Positions 41,941-50,330 of a stretch of 64,000 nt of DNA are shown in pieces. The DNA comes from RGIG1995 sp045652425 (lineage in GTDB: Bacteria > Bacillota > Clostridia > Oscillospirales > CAG-272), in assembly GCA_045652425.1 (NCBI GenBank), contig JAZRUG010000047.1:47554-111553 (forward strand). The letters run 5' to 3'. A program made the position numbers and the translations under genes. The notes under the pieces are model-generated. The model did not search any database, was not told where the DNA came from, and worked only from the letters and a program-made list of their open reading frames with translations. Position 1 is the stretch's first letter. The number at the start of each line of letters is the position of its first letter.

Positions 41941-42876
41941 TTATTTATCCCAAAGTCTTTGCGCGTAAACGCCCTTGTCTGCAAGGTCCTTAAGAGCAGC
42001 CATAACTTTCGGCTTATCTTCTGCATAGGTTACGCCAAACCATTTATCCGAAACAGGAAGAACGGTAATGTCAGCAATTCCTTCTTTTGTAATCTTGTCA
42101 GCCATTTTAGGGAGATAGAATTCGCCCTTGAGGGGATCTTCTTTGATGGTGGAATCGAGGAACACGCGGAGCTCTCTGTCAAAGAGGTCGAACATTCCTG
42201 CGGGATAACCCCAACAGTTCATTGAAACGTAAGACTTTCTGTCAAGCTCTGTCCATGTCTGACCGTCTTCTTCGGTAAACATAGGCTTGCCGTCTCTAAT
42301 AGCAATCTTTGTGCGTTCGTTAATTTCAAGTATTTTAAAATTACTGTCGATTTCGCAAACTCCTCTTGAAACCGTACCGTTTTCAGTAAGAGTGTTTTCA
42401 AGAATGTATCCTGCCATAGCAAGATGTCTGATATTATCCGTAGTAGGCTTTGTAATAAAGTCATAGATAAGTTTAAAGCAGTCCTTGCCGTAGTAGTCGT
42501 CGGAGTTAATAACCATAAAAGGACCTTTTACAACGTCTCTGCAGCACCAAACGGCATGCGCTGTTCCGTAGGGCTTAACTCTGCTGTCGGGGATAGAATA
42601 ACCCTCGGGAAGTTCGTTAAGTTCCTGGAAAACATAATCGGTCTGAACGATTTTTTCTATTCTGTTTCCAATAAAATCTTTGAAAACGTCTTCGATTTCG
42701 TGTTTGATAACAAATACTATTCTCTCAAAACCTGCTTCCATTGCATCGTGAATGGAGTAGTCGATAATAAGCTCACCTGATGGACCGAGGGGAGTAACTT
42801 GTTTCAAACCGCCGAAACGGCTTCCCATACCTGCCGCCATAATAATAAGGGCGGGTTTTGTGTAATAGTTTTCCAT
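41941..42876 (-). CDS. Sugar-1-phosphate nucleotidyltransferase-like protein
   Basis: A 311-residue protein of the NTP-transferase (Rossmann) class, starting at ATG 42876 behind AGAGGT; the longer ORF to 42930 lacks one. AAGMGSRFGGLKQ is the nucleotide-binding signature and VINSDDYYG the metal-binding segment. It probably activates a sugar 1-phosphate with UTP or another NTP. It is 37 bp downstream of a sugar-kinase-like gene and shares its promoter, so the pair likely converts a free sugar to an NDP-sugar. The specific sugar is unknown. Confidence 0.85.
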   Translation of the reverse strand: MENYYTKPALIIMAAGMGSRFGGLKQVTPLGPSGELIIDYSIHDAMEAGFERIVFVIKHEIEDVFKDFIGNRIEKIVQTDYVFQELNELPEGYSIPDSRVKPYGTAHAVWCCRDVVKGPFMVINSDDYYGKDCFKLIYDFITKPTTDNIRHLAMAGYILENTLTENGTVSRGVCEIDSNFKILEINERTKIAIRDGKPMFTEEDGQTWTELDRKSYVSMNCWGYPAGMFDLFDRELRVFLDSTIKEDPLKGEFYLPKMADKITKEGIADITVLPVSDKWFGVTYAEDKPKVMAALKDLADKGVYAQRLWDK

Positions 42877-42913
42877 AATATTACCTCTTTCTTTATGTAA
42901 AAAGTGATTAAAG

Positions 42914-43999
42914 TCAAATGTATTTAGCAACGATAGCCTTCATTTCCGGCAATTTGGATTCCATATCGGCTACGAGTTTAAATTGAGTACGAGCTCTGTC
43001 AAGATTATGTTCGGGGCGTTCGGTGTGGAAATAGTGGTCGCCGTCAACGAAATCTGCCAAGAAACGGATACCGCATTCATACGTCATAACAAGAGCCGAG
43101 ATAGGCAAAAGTTCAATTTCCTTTTTAGTTAAAGCAGATCCGCATTCTTCAAGGAATCCTTTGGTATACTCTTCAAAGAGAACAAGGTCGCTGTAGACTT
43201 TTGAAAGGTCTTTTTCATCTTCTGCGGCAGGGTTAGTGCCGAATCTCATGCTGTCGCCGTAGTCATAAAGTGAAAGACCGGGCATAACGGTATCGAGGTC
43301 AATAACGCAAACGGGTTTACCGGTTTCTTTATCGAGAAGAACGTTGTTGAGTTTTGTATCATTGTGAGTAACGCGCAAGGGAAGTTCTCCTTTTGCGATA
43401 AGGGGATAAAGCTCTTCAGAAAGCCATTTATACTTCCTTGCAAAAGCGATTTCCGCTTCAGCTTCGTTCGCTCTTCCGCTTCTGTTTAAAGCAATTTGAG
43501 CCTCAAAATCGGCGTAACGTGAAACTGTATTATGGAAATTTGGAATAGTTTCAGCGAGTTTTTCTGCAGGGAAATCAGCAAGGAGTTTTTGGAAGTTGCC
43601 GAAAGCCTTACCTGCGTAATAAAAGTGTTCGGGGTTTTCGATAACCTGAAGTGTAATAACGTCGTCTACGAAAAGATAAACTCTCCAATATGCGTCATCA
43701 TTTTCTTTATAATAATTCTTGCCGTCCTTCGTCTTTACAACGGTAAGAGTTTCTCTGTCGGGGTTGCCGCCGTTTGCTACAGTTTTTTCTTTAAGAAAAG
43801 AAGTAACCGAGTCAATATTATTCATTAAAGCGTCAACGTCTTTAAAGACGTGGTTATTAATCTTTTGGAAGTTGTACTTGTTTCCGTTGTCACACTTAAC
43901 GAGATAGGTTGAGTTGATATGGCCACAACCTAAAGGCTTAAGAGAAACGGGGGTACCGTCTAAAGCGAAATTGCTCAAAATTTCAAATTCTTTTTGCAT
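42914..43999 (-). CDS. APH-fold sugar kinase, N-acetylhexosamine 1-kinase (NahK)-like
   Basis: A 361-residue protein of the aminoglycoside-phosphotransferase kinase fold. Brenner motif THNDTKLNNVL and metal-binding VIDLDTVM are present; the N-terminus reads LKPLGCGHINSTYLVKC. This layout resembles NahK/LnpB, which phosphorylates GlcNAc or GalNAc at the anomeric position. It is upstream of a nucleotidyltransferase, which fits a lacto-N-biose-type salvage pathway, though a phosphorylase is not visible. It starts behind TAGGAGAT and a consensus promoter. The aminoglycoside-resistance reading is unlikely. Confidence 0.85.
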   Translation of the reverse strand: MQKEFEILSNFALDGTPVSLKPLGCGHINSTYLVKCDNGNKYNFQKINNHVFKDVDALMNNIDSVTSFLKEKTVANGGNPDRETLTVVKTKDGKNYYKENDDAYWRVYLFVDDVITLQVIENPEHFYYAGKAFGNFQKLLADFPAEKLAETIPNFHNTVSRYADFEAQIALNRSGRANEAEAEIAFARKYKWLSEELYPLIAKGELPLRVTHNDTKLNNVLLDKETGKPVCVIDLDTVMPGLSLYDYGDSMRFGTNPAAEDEKDLSKVYSDLVLFEEYTKGFLEECGSALTKKEIELLPISALVMTYECGIRFLADFVDGDHYFHTERPEHNLDRARTQFKLVADMESKLPEMKAIVAKYI

Positions 44000-44051
44000 A
44001 ATACACTATCTCCTAAACGATTGAAAGTATATATTTTTTTTACATAAGCCT

Positions 44052-44080
44052 ATTATATAAGATAAAATGCGATTTGTCAA
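44052..44080 (-). promoter_or_regulatory. Consensus promoter of the sugar operon
   Basis: Minus strand TTGACA (44075-44080), 17-bp spacer, TATAAT (44052-44057), about 50 bp before the kinase start. Confidence 0.9.
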
Positions 44081-44122
44081 TAAAACTAATCTATCCTACA
44101 AATATCAATAAGGCTATTATAA

Positions 44123-44135
44123 TGTTATTATAACA
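44123..44135. promoter_or_regulatory. Candidate operator palindrome TGTTAT-T-ATAACA
   Basis: A perfect 6+1+6 palindrome in the middle of the 208-bp divergent region, 43 bp upstream of the sugar operon -35. It may be bound by the AraC-type regulator; inference from position only. Confidence 0.35.
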
Positions 44136-44154
44136 CATATTTATGGAAAAAACA

Positions 44155-44184
44155 TTGACTTTTGGGGTTATATTATGTTATAAT
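44155..44184 (+). promoter_or_regulatory. Promoter of the AraC-type regulator
   Basis: TTGACT (44155-44160), 18-bp spacer, TATAAT (44179-44184), 24 bp before the start codon. Confidence 0.7.
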
Positions 44185-44207
44185 GTCGCTAAAGAGGTGA
44201 TACAGAA

Positions 44208-45026
44208 ATGGCAGTGTGCTCCAACGATATACAGAATATGTGTTCTTTTCTTGTAAAGAATATGCATTTTAATGATTTGAACCCGATAAAATGCGGTTGG
44301 CATAAGCGTAAGCCCAGCGGTTTTTGGGGGCCTTCCGTTCATACGTATTACAATCTTCATTACGTTTTGTCGGGAAAAGGTGAGTATACGGTAAAGGGAA
44401 AAACGTATAAGCTTGAAAAAAATTACCTGTTTCTTATAAAACCCGATATGATAATAAAACAGCAGGCAGACAAGGATGATCCTTGGGTATATTCATGGAT
44501 ATCCTTTGAAGGCAGTGAGGTTGAATCATTGTTTTCGATGTGCGGTTTTACTGATGACATGTATACTATGTACTGTCCCGAACTATATGGATTGTTTGAT
44601 GAATTCAGACATATACCCGTAGGAAAAGAGGTATCTGCGCTTTCTTTGAATGCAAAGCTCTATGCTATTCTCGAAAGACTGCTCGTTCAGAATAAGCCAC
44701 AAAAGTACGAGAATTCCGTATCGCAGTATTGCATAAAGGCAGTAGATTACATACAGGCGAACTATCAGACGCACGTAACTATTGACGGAATAGCAAAGAA
44801 TCTTGGAATAGACCGAAGATATTTTTCGCGTATTTTTACTAAATATATAGGCGTAAGTCCGCAAAAATATCTGGTGGACTACAGACTCGAAAAAGCGAAA
44901 TATCTGTTGACATCGGGCGAATATTCGGTATCTGAGGTTGCTTCAAGCGTAGGATATGACGATATCTTTGCGTTTTCGAAGATATTTAAGAAAAAATACG
45001 GCATACCTCCGTCAAAATGCAACTAA
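44208..45026 (+). CDS. AraC-family transcriptional regulator with cupin sensor
   Basis: A 272-residue regulator. Residues 20-110 form an AraC-type cupin (HTYYNLHYVLSGKGEYTVKGKTYKL, LFLIKPDMII), and residues 170-272 are the double HTH: YIQANYQTHVTIDGIAKNLG, DRRYFSRIFTKYIGVSPQKYL and YSVSEVASSVGYDDIFAFSK with the terminal YGIPPSK. The divergent sugar kinase-nucleotidyltransferase operon is the natural target, the ligand probably being a sugar of that pathway. Confidence 0.93.
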   Translation: MAVCSNDIQNMCSFLVKNMHFNDLNPIKCGWHKRKPSGFWGPSVHTYYNLHYVLSGKGEYTVKGKTYKLEKNYLFLIKPDMIIKQQADKDDPWVYSWISFEGSEVESLFSMCGFTDDMYTMYCPELYGLFDEFRHIPVGKEVSALSLNAKLYAILERLLVQNKPQKYENSVSQYCIKAVDYIQANYQTHVTIDGIAKNLGIDRRYFSRIFTKYIGVSPQKYLVDYRLEKAKYLLTSGEYSVSEVASSVGYDDIFAFSKIFKKKYGIPPSKCN

Positions 45027-45036
45027 TTATAAAGTA

Positions 45037-45069
45037 AAAAAATGCTCTCATTAAGTGAGAGCATTTTTG
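45037..45069. terminator. Bidirectional terminator between araC-type and lipid-kinase genes
   Basis: AATGCTCTCA (45041-45050), TTAAG loop, TGAGAGCATT (45056-45065), with A/T runs on both sides. Confidence 0.92.
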
Positions 45070-45071
45070 TC

Positions 45072-46025
45072 TTATATTAGCATATCGGGCGGTGTTATTT
45101 CGGGGATTAGCGTTGCCTCGGGTTTAAATATTTTTATAGCACCAGGCAGATTTTTAATGTTAACCTTTTCAAGTTTTCCTCCGAATTCGCCGTCAACTGT
45201 CCATTTTATAGGCTCCTCCGTAGTTATGGTAACGTTTGACGAGTGGAAGAAAAGGACTTGATTTTCGTCGTAGTTAAGATTTGCAAGGTTGTAGAATATA
45301 TCAACCATATCGGTTGTGTTTTTCGGCATACGAACAAGCAATACTTCGAAGGTGCCGTCGTTGAGGTCAACGTGTTTGGGGTCAAATTTATATATACCGC
45401 CAACTGAAAGAGAGTTCGTAATAGCCGCAAAAACGAAATCACCTTCCGTTTTTATTTCGGCACTGTCGATTTTCATATATATGGGCTTTATTTCGTTTAA
45501 GGATTTAATTCCTTCAAGCACGTATGCCATATGTCCCAAAGAATTCTTCAGGTTTTGTGGGGTAGAATATGAAGTGCTTGTAAATGCGCCGCACGAAGCA
45601 ACGTAGTTAAAATACTTGGTGCCGTTAAAACATCCGACGTCATTGGGGTATGCATTGTTTTTTATAATTGCTTCTGCTGCCGCAAGCGGAGTTTTTGGTA
45701 TTTTCAAAGTATCGGCAAGGTCGTTGGTCGTTCCTGCGGGAATAAAGCCGAGAGGGCGGCGTTGTTCCTCGGGGAGAGACATAATACCTGTTACTATTTC
45801 ATTGAGAGTGCCGTCTCCGCCGCAAGATATAATACGGTCAAATGCGGGGCCGTACTTTGTAGCGTAGGTGGTGGCATCCCCTGATTTGCGCGTCATCAAA
45901 ACCGTTGGCTCAAAACCGGAGTCGGAAAAAAGCTTTATTACATCAAAAAGTTTGTTTTTTATCATCATTTTTCCCGACGTCGGATTAACTATAAATAATA
46001 CTTTTTCTCTGTTTGGTAGATTCAT
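45072..46025 (-). CDS. Diacylglycerol kinase family lipid kinase
   Basis: A 317-residue protein of the DgkB/YegS family (DAGK_cat). Start at ATG 46025 behind AAAGGATAA. LFIVNPTSGK begins the domain and GGDGTLNEIVTGI is the nucleotide-binding glycine motif; LGFIPAGTTNDLA also fits. The enzyme phosphorylates diacylglycerol or a related lipid and recycles it into phospholipid or lipoteichoic acid metabolism; substrate choice is not readable. It lies 84 bp after clpX, with a terminator between. Confidence 0.9.
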   Translation of the reverse strand: MNLPNREKVLFIVNPTSGKMMIKNKLFDVIKLFSDSGFEPTVLMTRKSGDATTYATKYGPAFDRIISCGGDGTLNEIVTGIMSLPEEQRRPLGFIPAGTTNDLADTLKIPKTPLAAAEAIIKNNAYPNDVGCFNGTKYFNYVASCGAFTSTSYSTPQNLKNSLGHMAYVLEGIKSLNEIKPIYMKIDSAEIKTEGDFVFAAITNSLSVGGIYKFDPKHVDLNDGTFEVLLVRMPKNTTDMVDIFYNLANLNYDENQVLFFHSSNVTITTEEPIKWTVDGEFGGKLEKVNIKNLPGAIKIFKPEATLIPEITPPDMLI

Positions 46026-46064
46026 AATATTATCCTTTTTAAAAAATAAGATAGACTGGTTCAA

Positions 46065-46097
46065 AAGAACTCCCCGCTGATAAAGCGGGGAGTTCTT
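46065..46097 (-). terminator. Terminator of the tig-clpP-clpX operon
   Basis: AAGAACTCCCCGCT and AGCGGGGAGTTCTT form a perfect 14-bp stem with loop GATAA; the minus-strand tail begins TTTTGAA. Confidence 0.85.
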
Positions 46098-46109
46098 ATT
46101 TTGAAAAAA

Positions 46110-47399
46110 TCATTCTGCAAATTTAAGTTGTTTGCCTTCTTTTTCTTTTAGGGTAAATTTAGGACCTTCGAGTTTTTGGACGGTTTTTTGTGTGATGGTA
46201 ACCGTTTTAACATCTTTTCTTGAAGGAACTTCAAACATTATATCTGTCATAAAGCTTTCGATAATAGAACGGAGTCCGCGAGCACCGATATTTCTTTCAA
46301 TAGCCAATTTAGCTATTTCCTCAAGTGCGGTTTTGTTGAATTTTAACTCTACACCATCCATATCAAACAGTTTTTCATATTGCTTAATAAGTGAGTTTTT
46401 AGGTTCTTTCAAAATTCTTATCAAAGCATCAGCATCGAGTTCTTCGAGTCCGACGATGACAGGAAGACGTCCTACAAGTTCAGGGATTAGTCCGTACTTT
46501 ACGATATCGTGGGAAACAACTTCTTTGTAAATATTATGCTTTTTCTTTTCCGCTTTAGTTTGAATATTACTTCCGAAGCCGATAAGTTGACTTCCGGAAC
46601 GTTTTTCGATTATATCGGTAAGTCCGTCAAAAGCGCCACCGCAGATAAACAAAATATTTTCAGTGTTTATCTGGATAAATTCCTGATTGGGATGCTTTCT
46701 GCCGCCCTGTGGAGGAACGTTTGAAACAGTACCTTCGAGAATCTTCAAAAGTGCTTGCTGAACGCCTTCACCCGATACGTCTCGTGTAATGGAACGGTTT
46801 TCGCTTCTTCTTGAAATCTTATCGATTTCATCGATATAAATAATGCCCCTTTCGGCAAGCTCAATATCGTAATCAGCCGCCTGAATGAGTCTGAGAAGAA
46901 TATTCTCAACGTCTTCACCGACGTAACCTGCTTCGGTAAGCGTGGTAGCATCAGCAATAGCAAAGGGGACTTTTAACGTTTTTGCAAGTGTTTGAGCAAG
47001 AAATGTTTTTCCGACACCGGTAGGGCCGAGAAGCAAAACATTGCTTTTTTGAATATCTACCGAATCGTTATTTTTCTTTTCTTTACTGAGTATTCTTTTG
47101 TAGTGGTTATAAACCGAAACGGAAAGAACTTTTTTCGCCTCGTCCTGACCGATAACGTACTCGTCAAGGGTATCTTTTATCTGTTGGGGCTTGGGGAGGC
47201 TTTTTAAAGTAAGTTTTTCGCTTTTTTCGGTATAATTTCTGTGGTCTTCTATTATTCTTTCGCAAGCATCTATGCAGTCGTTGCAGATATATGCGCCTTC
47301 CGCAATAGGAGAAGGAATAAGAAACTCAACAGAGTTTTCATCTCTTCCGCAGAAAGAGCAACGTATGAGCTTGGGAGATTCTCCGTCAATTTTTGCCAT
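46110..47399 (-). CDS. clpX: ATP-dependent Clp protease ATP-binding subunit ClpX
   Basis: A 429-residue unfoldase that feeds ClpP. The N-terminal zinc finger reads RCSFCG (Cys14, Cys17) and ICNDC; Walker A is GPTGVGKTFLAQ, Walker B IYIDEIDKI, then sensor and arginine-finger regions. The IGF-type ClpP-binding loop is present (LIGFGSN). It follows clpP by 27 bp. Length is usual. Confidence 0.98.
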   Translation of the reverse strand: MAKIDGESPKLIRCSFCGRDENSVEFLIPSPIAEGAYICNDCIDACERIIEDHRNYTEKSEKLTLKSLPKPQQIKDTLDEYVIGQDEAKKVLSVSVYNHYKRILSKEKKNNDSVDIQKSNVLLLGPTGVGKTFLAQTLAKTLKVPFAIADATTLTEAGYVGEDVENILLRLIQAADYDIELAERGIIYIDEIDKISRRSENRSITRDVSGEGVQQALLKILEGTVSNVPPQGGRKHPNQEFIQINTENILFICGGAFDGLTDIIEKRSGSQLIGFGSNIQTKAEKKKHNIYKEVVSHDIVKYGLIPELVGRLPVIVGLEELDADALIRILKEPKNSLIKQYEKLFDMDGVELKFNKTALEEIAKLAIERNIGARGLRSIIESFMTDIMFEVPSRKDVKTVTITQKTVQKLEGPKFTLKEKEGKQLKFAE

Positions 47400-47426
47400 T
47401 TAAACTGTCTCTCTTTCGGGGAAGAA

Positions 47427-48011
47427 TTAGTTTTTGTTTGTGATAACTTTGTCGATGAGACCGTAATTTTTAGCTTCATCTGCTGACATAAAGTTATCTC
47501 TTTCGGTATCACGCTCTATTTTTTCAATAGGCTGACCGGTAACGTCGGAAAGTATAGAGTTAAGCTTTTCGCGAATCTTGATTATACGGTCTGCATGAAT
47601 CTTGATGTCGGTAGCCTGACCTTGCATACCGCCGAGGGGCTGATGAATCATAATTTCGCTGTTGGGGAGAGCATATCTCTTGCCTTTAGCGCCTGCAGAA
47701 AGTAGGAATGCGCCCATACTTGCAGCCATACCGACACAAATAGTGGATACGTCGCACTTAATATAATTCATCGTATCATAGATAGCCATTCCGGCGGTTA
47801 TTGAACCGCCGGGGCTATTGATGTACAAGGAAATATCCTTATCGGGATCTTGGGCTTCAAGGAAAAGCAGCTGAGCTACTACAAGGGATGCTGTCGTATC
47901 GTTTACTTCGTCGCTGAGAAAGATAATTCTGTCATTGAGCAAACGGGAGTAAATATCGTACGCTCTTTCGCCTCGGTTTGTTTGTTCTATAACGGTTGGT
48001 ACCAATGCCAT
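47427..48011 (-). CDS. clpP: ATP-dependent Clp protease proteolytic subunit ClpP
   Basis: A 194-residue serine protease with the Ser98-His123-Asp172 triad in GMAASMGAF, MIHQPLGG and ERDNFMSA. The N-terminus MALVPTVIEQTNRGERAYD has the propeptide-type opening. AAGGAGATACG precedes the ATG. Between tig and clpX in the standard order. Confidence 0.98.
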   Translation of the reverse strand: MALVPTVIEQTNRGERAYDIYSRLLNDRIIFLSDEVNDTTASLVVAQLLFLEAQDPDKDISLYINSPGGSITAGMAIYDTMNYIKCDVSTICVGMAASMGAFLLSAGAKGKRYALPNSEIMIHQPLGGMQGQATDIKIHADRIIKIREKLNSILSDVTGQPIEKIERDTERDNFMSADEAKNYGLIDKVITNKN

Positions 48012-48063
48012 AATCGTATCTCCTTTTCTGTAGTCTGCTGTTTTTCAAAAGAAGGTGGATAAA

Positions 48064-49470
48064 TTATTCTGCCTTGTCTTCTGCTTTTTTAGCAGCAGTC
48101 TTCTTTGTTGTAGTTGTCTTTTTAGCTGTAGTTTTTTTAGCTGCGGGTTTTTCTTCGCTTTCTTCAGCCTTTGCTTCTTTTTTAGCTTTAGCTTTAGCAA
48201 CAACGGATTCAGCCTTTACGAGATCAACAGCCTTCTGAACTGCGATATCTTTCTTGAGGTTTTCGTCTTCAATGCTCTTCTTAACTTCTGCAACGTCAAT
48301 GCTGTACATTGTAGCAATTCTGTTGTATTCATCTTCGAGTTCTTTTTCGGAAACTTCAATCTTTTCGAGTTCAGCAATTTTTTCAAGAGCAAGTCTTGTC
48401 TTAACCTGACGGTCTGCGCGGGGCTTGAACTGTTCACGCATAGCGTCGAGAGACATACCTGTGTACTTAACGAAGTCAGCGAGGCTCATACCTTGCATAC
48501 GAAGGTTGTTGTCGTAGTCGCGGAGAAGGTTTTCAGCTTCTGCTTCAACCATAGCTTCGGGAATGTCAGCCTTGAGTTTTTCGATAAGAGCGTCGATAAT
48601 CTGTTCTTCAACGTGATTTTCAGCTTCTTTCTTGTTTCTCTCCTGGATTTTTGCCTTAATATCAGCTTTATATTCATCAAGAGTATCAAATTCGGAAGCA
48701 TCTTTTGCGAAATCGTCGTTAAGTTCGGGAAGTTCCGTTGTCTTGAGTTCGCGGAGAACAACCTTAAATACTGCGGGTTTGCCTGCAAGGTTGTCAGCGT
48801 GGTATTCTTCGGGGAACGTAACGTTAACGTCGAATTCATCTCCTACGTTATGACCAACGATCTGATCTTCGAAACCGGGAATAAACTGACCGGAACCGAG
48901 TTTGAGGTCATGGTTTTCGCCCTTACCGCCTTCGAAAGCAACGCCGTCAGCAAAGCCTTCGTAATCAATAATAGCGTTGTCACCGAGCTGTGCAGCTCTG
49001 TCTGTAACGTCGAGAGTACGAGCGTTACGCTGACGAGCATTTTCGAGTTCGCGATTAATGTCATCAGCAGTTACTCTCTTAACGGTCTTTTCAACTTCAA
49101 TGCCCTTGTAGCCTTCTATTTCAACTTCGGGTTTAACGTATACTTTTGCCTTGAGAACAACGCCGTTGTCGTCGATAGAAACGATTTCAAATTCGGGCTG
49201 GCTTACGATTTCTTCCTTGGATTCTTTAGCAGCTTCGGTATAAGCGGCAGGAAGAAGGTTGTTGATAGCGTCATCATAGAATACGCCTTTGCCGTACATC
49301 TTTTCGATGATGGAGCGAGGAGCTTTACCCTTTCTGAAACCGGGAACGTTCAATTTAGCAGCGTTCTTCTTAAATACGCGGCTAACTTCCTCGTCGAAAA
49401 CATTCTTTTCGATGGAAAATTCGATTTCCACAACATTCTTTTCTTTTTTTGTTACGTTTTTTAAACTCAT
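48064..49470 (-). CDS. tig: Trigger factor with Lys/Ala/Thr-rich C-terminal tail
   Basis: A 468-residue ribosome-bound chaperone and prolyl isomerase. The ATG at 49470 (MSLKNVTKKEKNVVEIEF) follows GGAGGAATT; the ORF open upstream has none. Visible: ribosome docking GFRKGKAPR, the FKBP domain (NAIIDYEGFADGVAFEGGKG, LGSGQFIPGFE) and the C-terminal helical chaperone arms. The final 45 residues, from AKAKAKKEAK through AAKKTTAKKTTTTKKTAAKK, form a basic low-complexity tail similar to histone-H1-like proteins, absent from Bacillus and E. coli trigger factors. Confidence 0.95.
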   Translation of the reverse strand: MSLKNVTKKEKNVVEIEFSIEKNVFDEEVSRVFKKNAAKLNVPGFRKGKAPRSIIEKMYGKGVFYDDAINNLLPAAYTEAAKESKEEIVSQPEFEIVSIDDNGVVLKAKVYVKPEVEIEGYKGIEVEKTVKRVTADDINRELENARQRNARTLDVTDRAAQLGDNAIIDYEGFADGVAFEGGKGENHDLKLGSGQFIPGFEDQIVGHNVGDEFDVNVTFPEEYHADNLAGKPAVFKVVLRELKTTELPELNDDFAKDASEFDTLDEYKADIKAKIQERNKKEAENHVEEQIIDALIEKLKADIPEAMVEAEAENLLRDYDNNLRMQGMSLADFVKYTGMSLDAMREQFKPRADRQVKTRLALEKIAELEKIEVSEKELEDEYNRIATMYSIDVAEVKKSIEDENLKKDIAVQKAVDLVKAESVVAKAKAKKEAKAEESEEKPAAKKTTAKKTTTTKKTAAKKAEDKAE

Positions 49471-49509
49471 TTGTAATTCCTCCGGAATTGTTATTTTTCC
49501 TATCATATT

Positions 49510-49538
49510 ATTTTATATCTGTAAACTCTAAATGTCAA
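49510..49538 (-). promoter_or_regulatory. Promoter of tig-clpP-clpX
   Basis: Minus strand TTGACA (49533-49538), 17-bp spacer, TAAAAT (49510-49515), 40 bp before the tig start. Confidence 0.85.
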
Positions 49539-49595
49539 TAGAATATACAAATTTTTTCCTGAAAAAGTGTGTAAAATGCCGAAAAAGAGTATAGT

Positions 49596-50306
49596 TTAGC
49601 TTCGATGTATCAAAGTTGGAACGAAATTCAGATAATCTGCTGATGTAATCGTAAATTTTATTCCGTCGAAGTTAAAATCAGAGGGCAGATTATATACGCC
49701 GTGAATGTGTCCGTAACACACTTGTTTTACGTTATATTTATGCAACACGTCGATTATCTCGTTACAGACGTAGTCGTTGTAGACGGGGGGGAAGTGAAGA
49801 AACACTATAATTTCATTTGAAGGAGAAAGTTTTAGTCCCTCTTTGAGCGAGAGTTCGAGTCTGCCCGCTTCTCTTGCAACTATTTTGTTGTAATCGGCTT
49901 CGCGGGGGGCGTTTTTGCTTTCGCTGAACCAGCCGCGCGTTCCACATGCGGTAACGCCGTCTGTAACAAAAGCATTATTGTGCATAGTTTTAATGGTTCT
50001 AATATTGTTTTCCTCAAAAAAGGCGTTTATCTTGGCGGCGGTAGACCACCAATAATCGTGATTGCCTTTTGAGATTATTTTTTGACCGGGAAGACTGTCG
50101 ATGTAGAGGAGGTCTTTTTTTGCCTCTTCAAGAGAGATACCCCAACTTACGTCGCCTGCAATAACTACCGTATCTTTATCGGTAATTACAGAACGCCAGC
50201 CCTTATCAAGCTTGTTGGCGTAATCTTGCCATCTGTTGCCGAATACGTCCATAGGCTTGTCGTTATATAAAGATAAATGTGTGTCCGACAAAGCAAACAG
50301 CGACAT
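49596..50306 (-). CDS. Calcineurin-like metallophosphoesterase
   Basis: A 236-residue phosphoesterase. Metal motifs in order: LSDTHLS (6-12), IAGDVSWGI, SKGNHDYWW, LHFPPVYND and YGHIHGVYN. Related proteins occur widely in Clostridia and their substrates are unknown. It lies 24 bp after thrC and is the last gene of the lepB-thrC run; I see no strong terminator after it. Confidence 0.88.
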   Translation of the reverse strand: MSLFALSDTHLSLYNDKPMDVFGNRWQDYANKLDKGWRSVITDKDTVVIAGDVSWGISLEEAKKDLLYIDSLPGQKIISKGNHDYWWSTAAKINAFFEENNIRTIKTMHNNAFVTDGVTACGTRGWFSESKNAPREADYNKIVAREAGRLELSLKEGLKLSPSNEIIVFLHFPPVYNDYVCNEIIDVLHKYNVKQVCYGHIHGVYNLPSDFNFDGIKFTITSADYLNFVPTLIHRS

Positions 50307-50330
50307 GGTTTTCTCCTTTGAAGTGTAGTA

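Noticed and set aside
42914..43999. Aminoglycoside phosphotransferase (resistance)
   Set aside because: The fold is shared but the pairing with a nucleotidyltransferase and the AraC regulator favour sugar kinase.
48055..49464. 469-residue open frame antisense to tig
   Set aside because: It mirrors the codon pattern of trigger factor; the Phe/Ser/Cys-rich product has no domain and no ribosome binding site.
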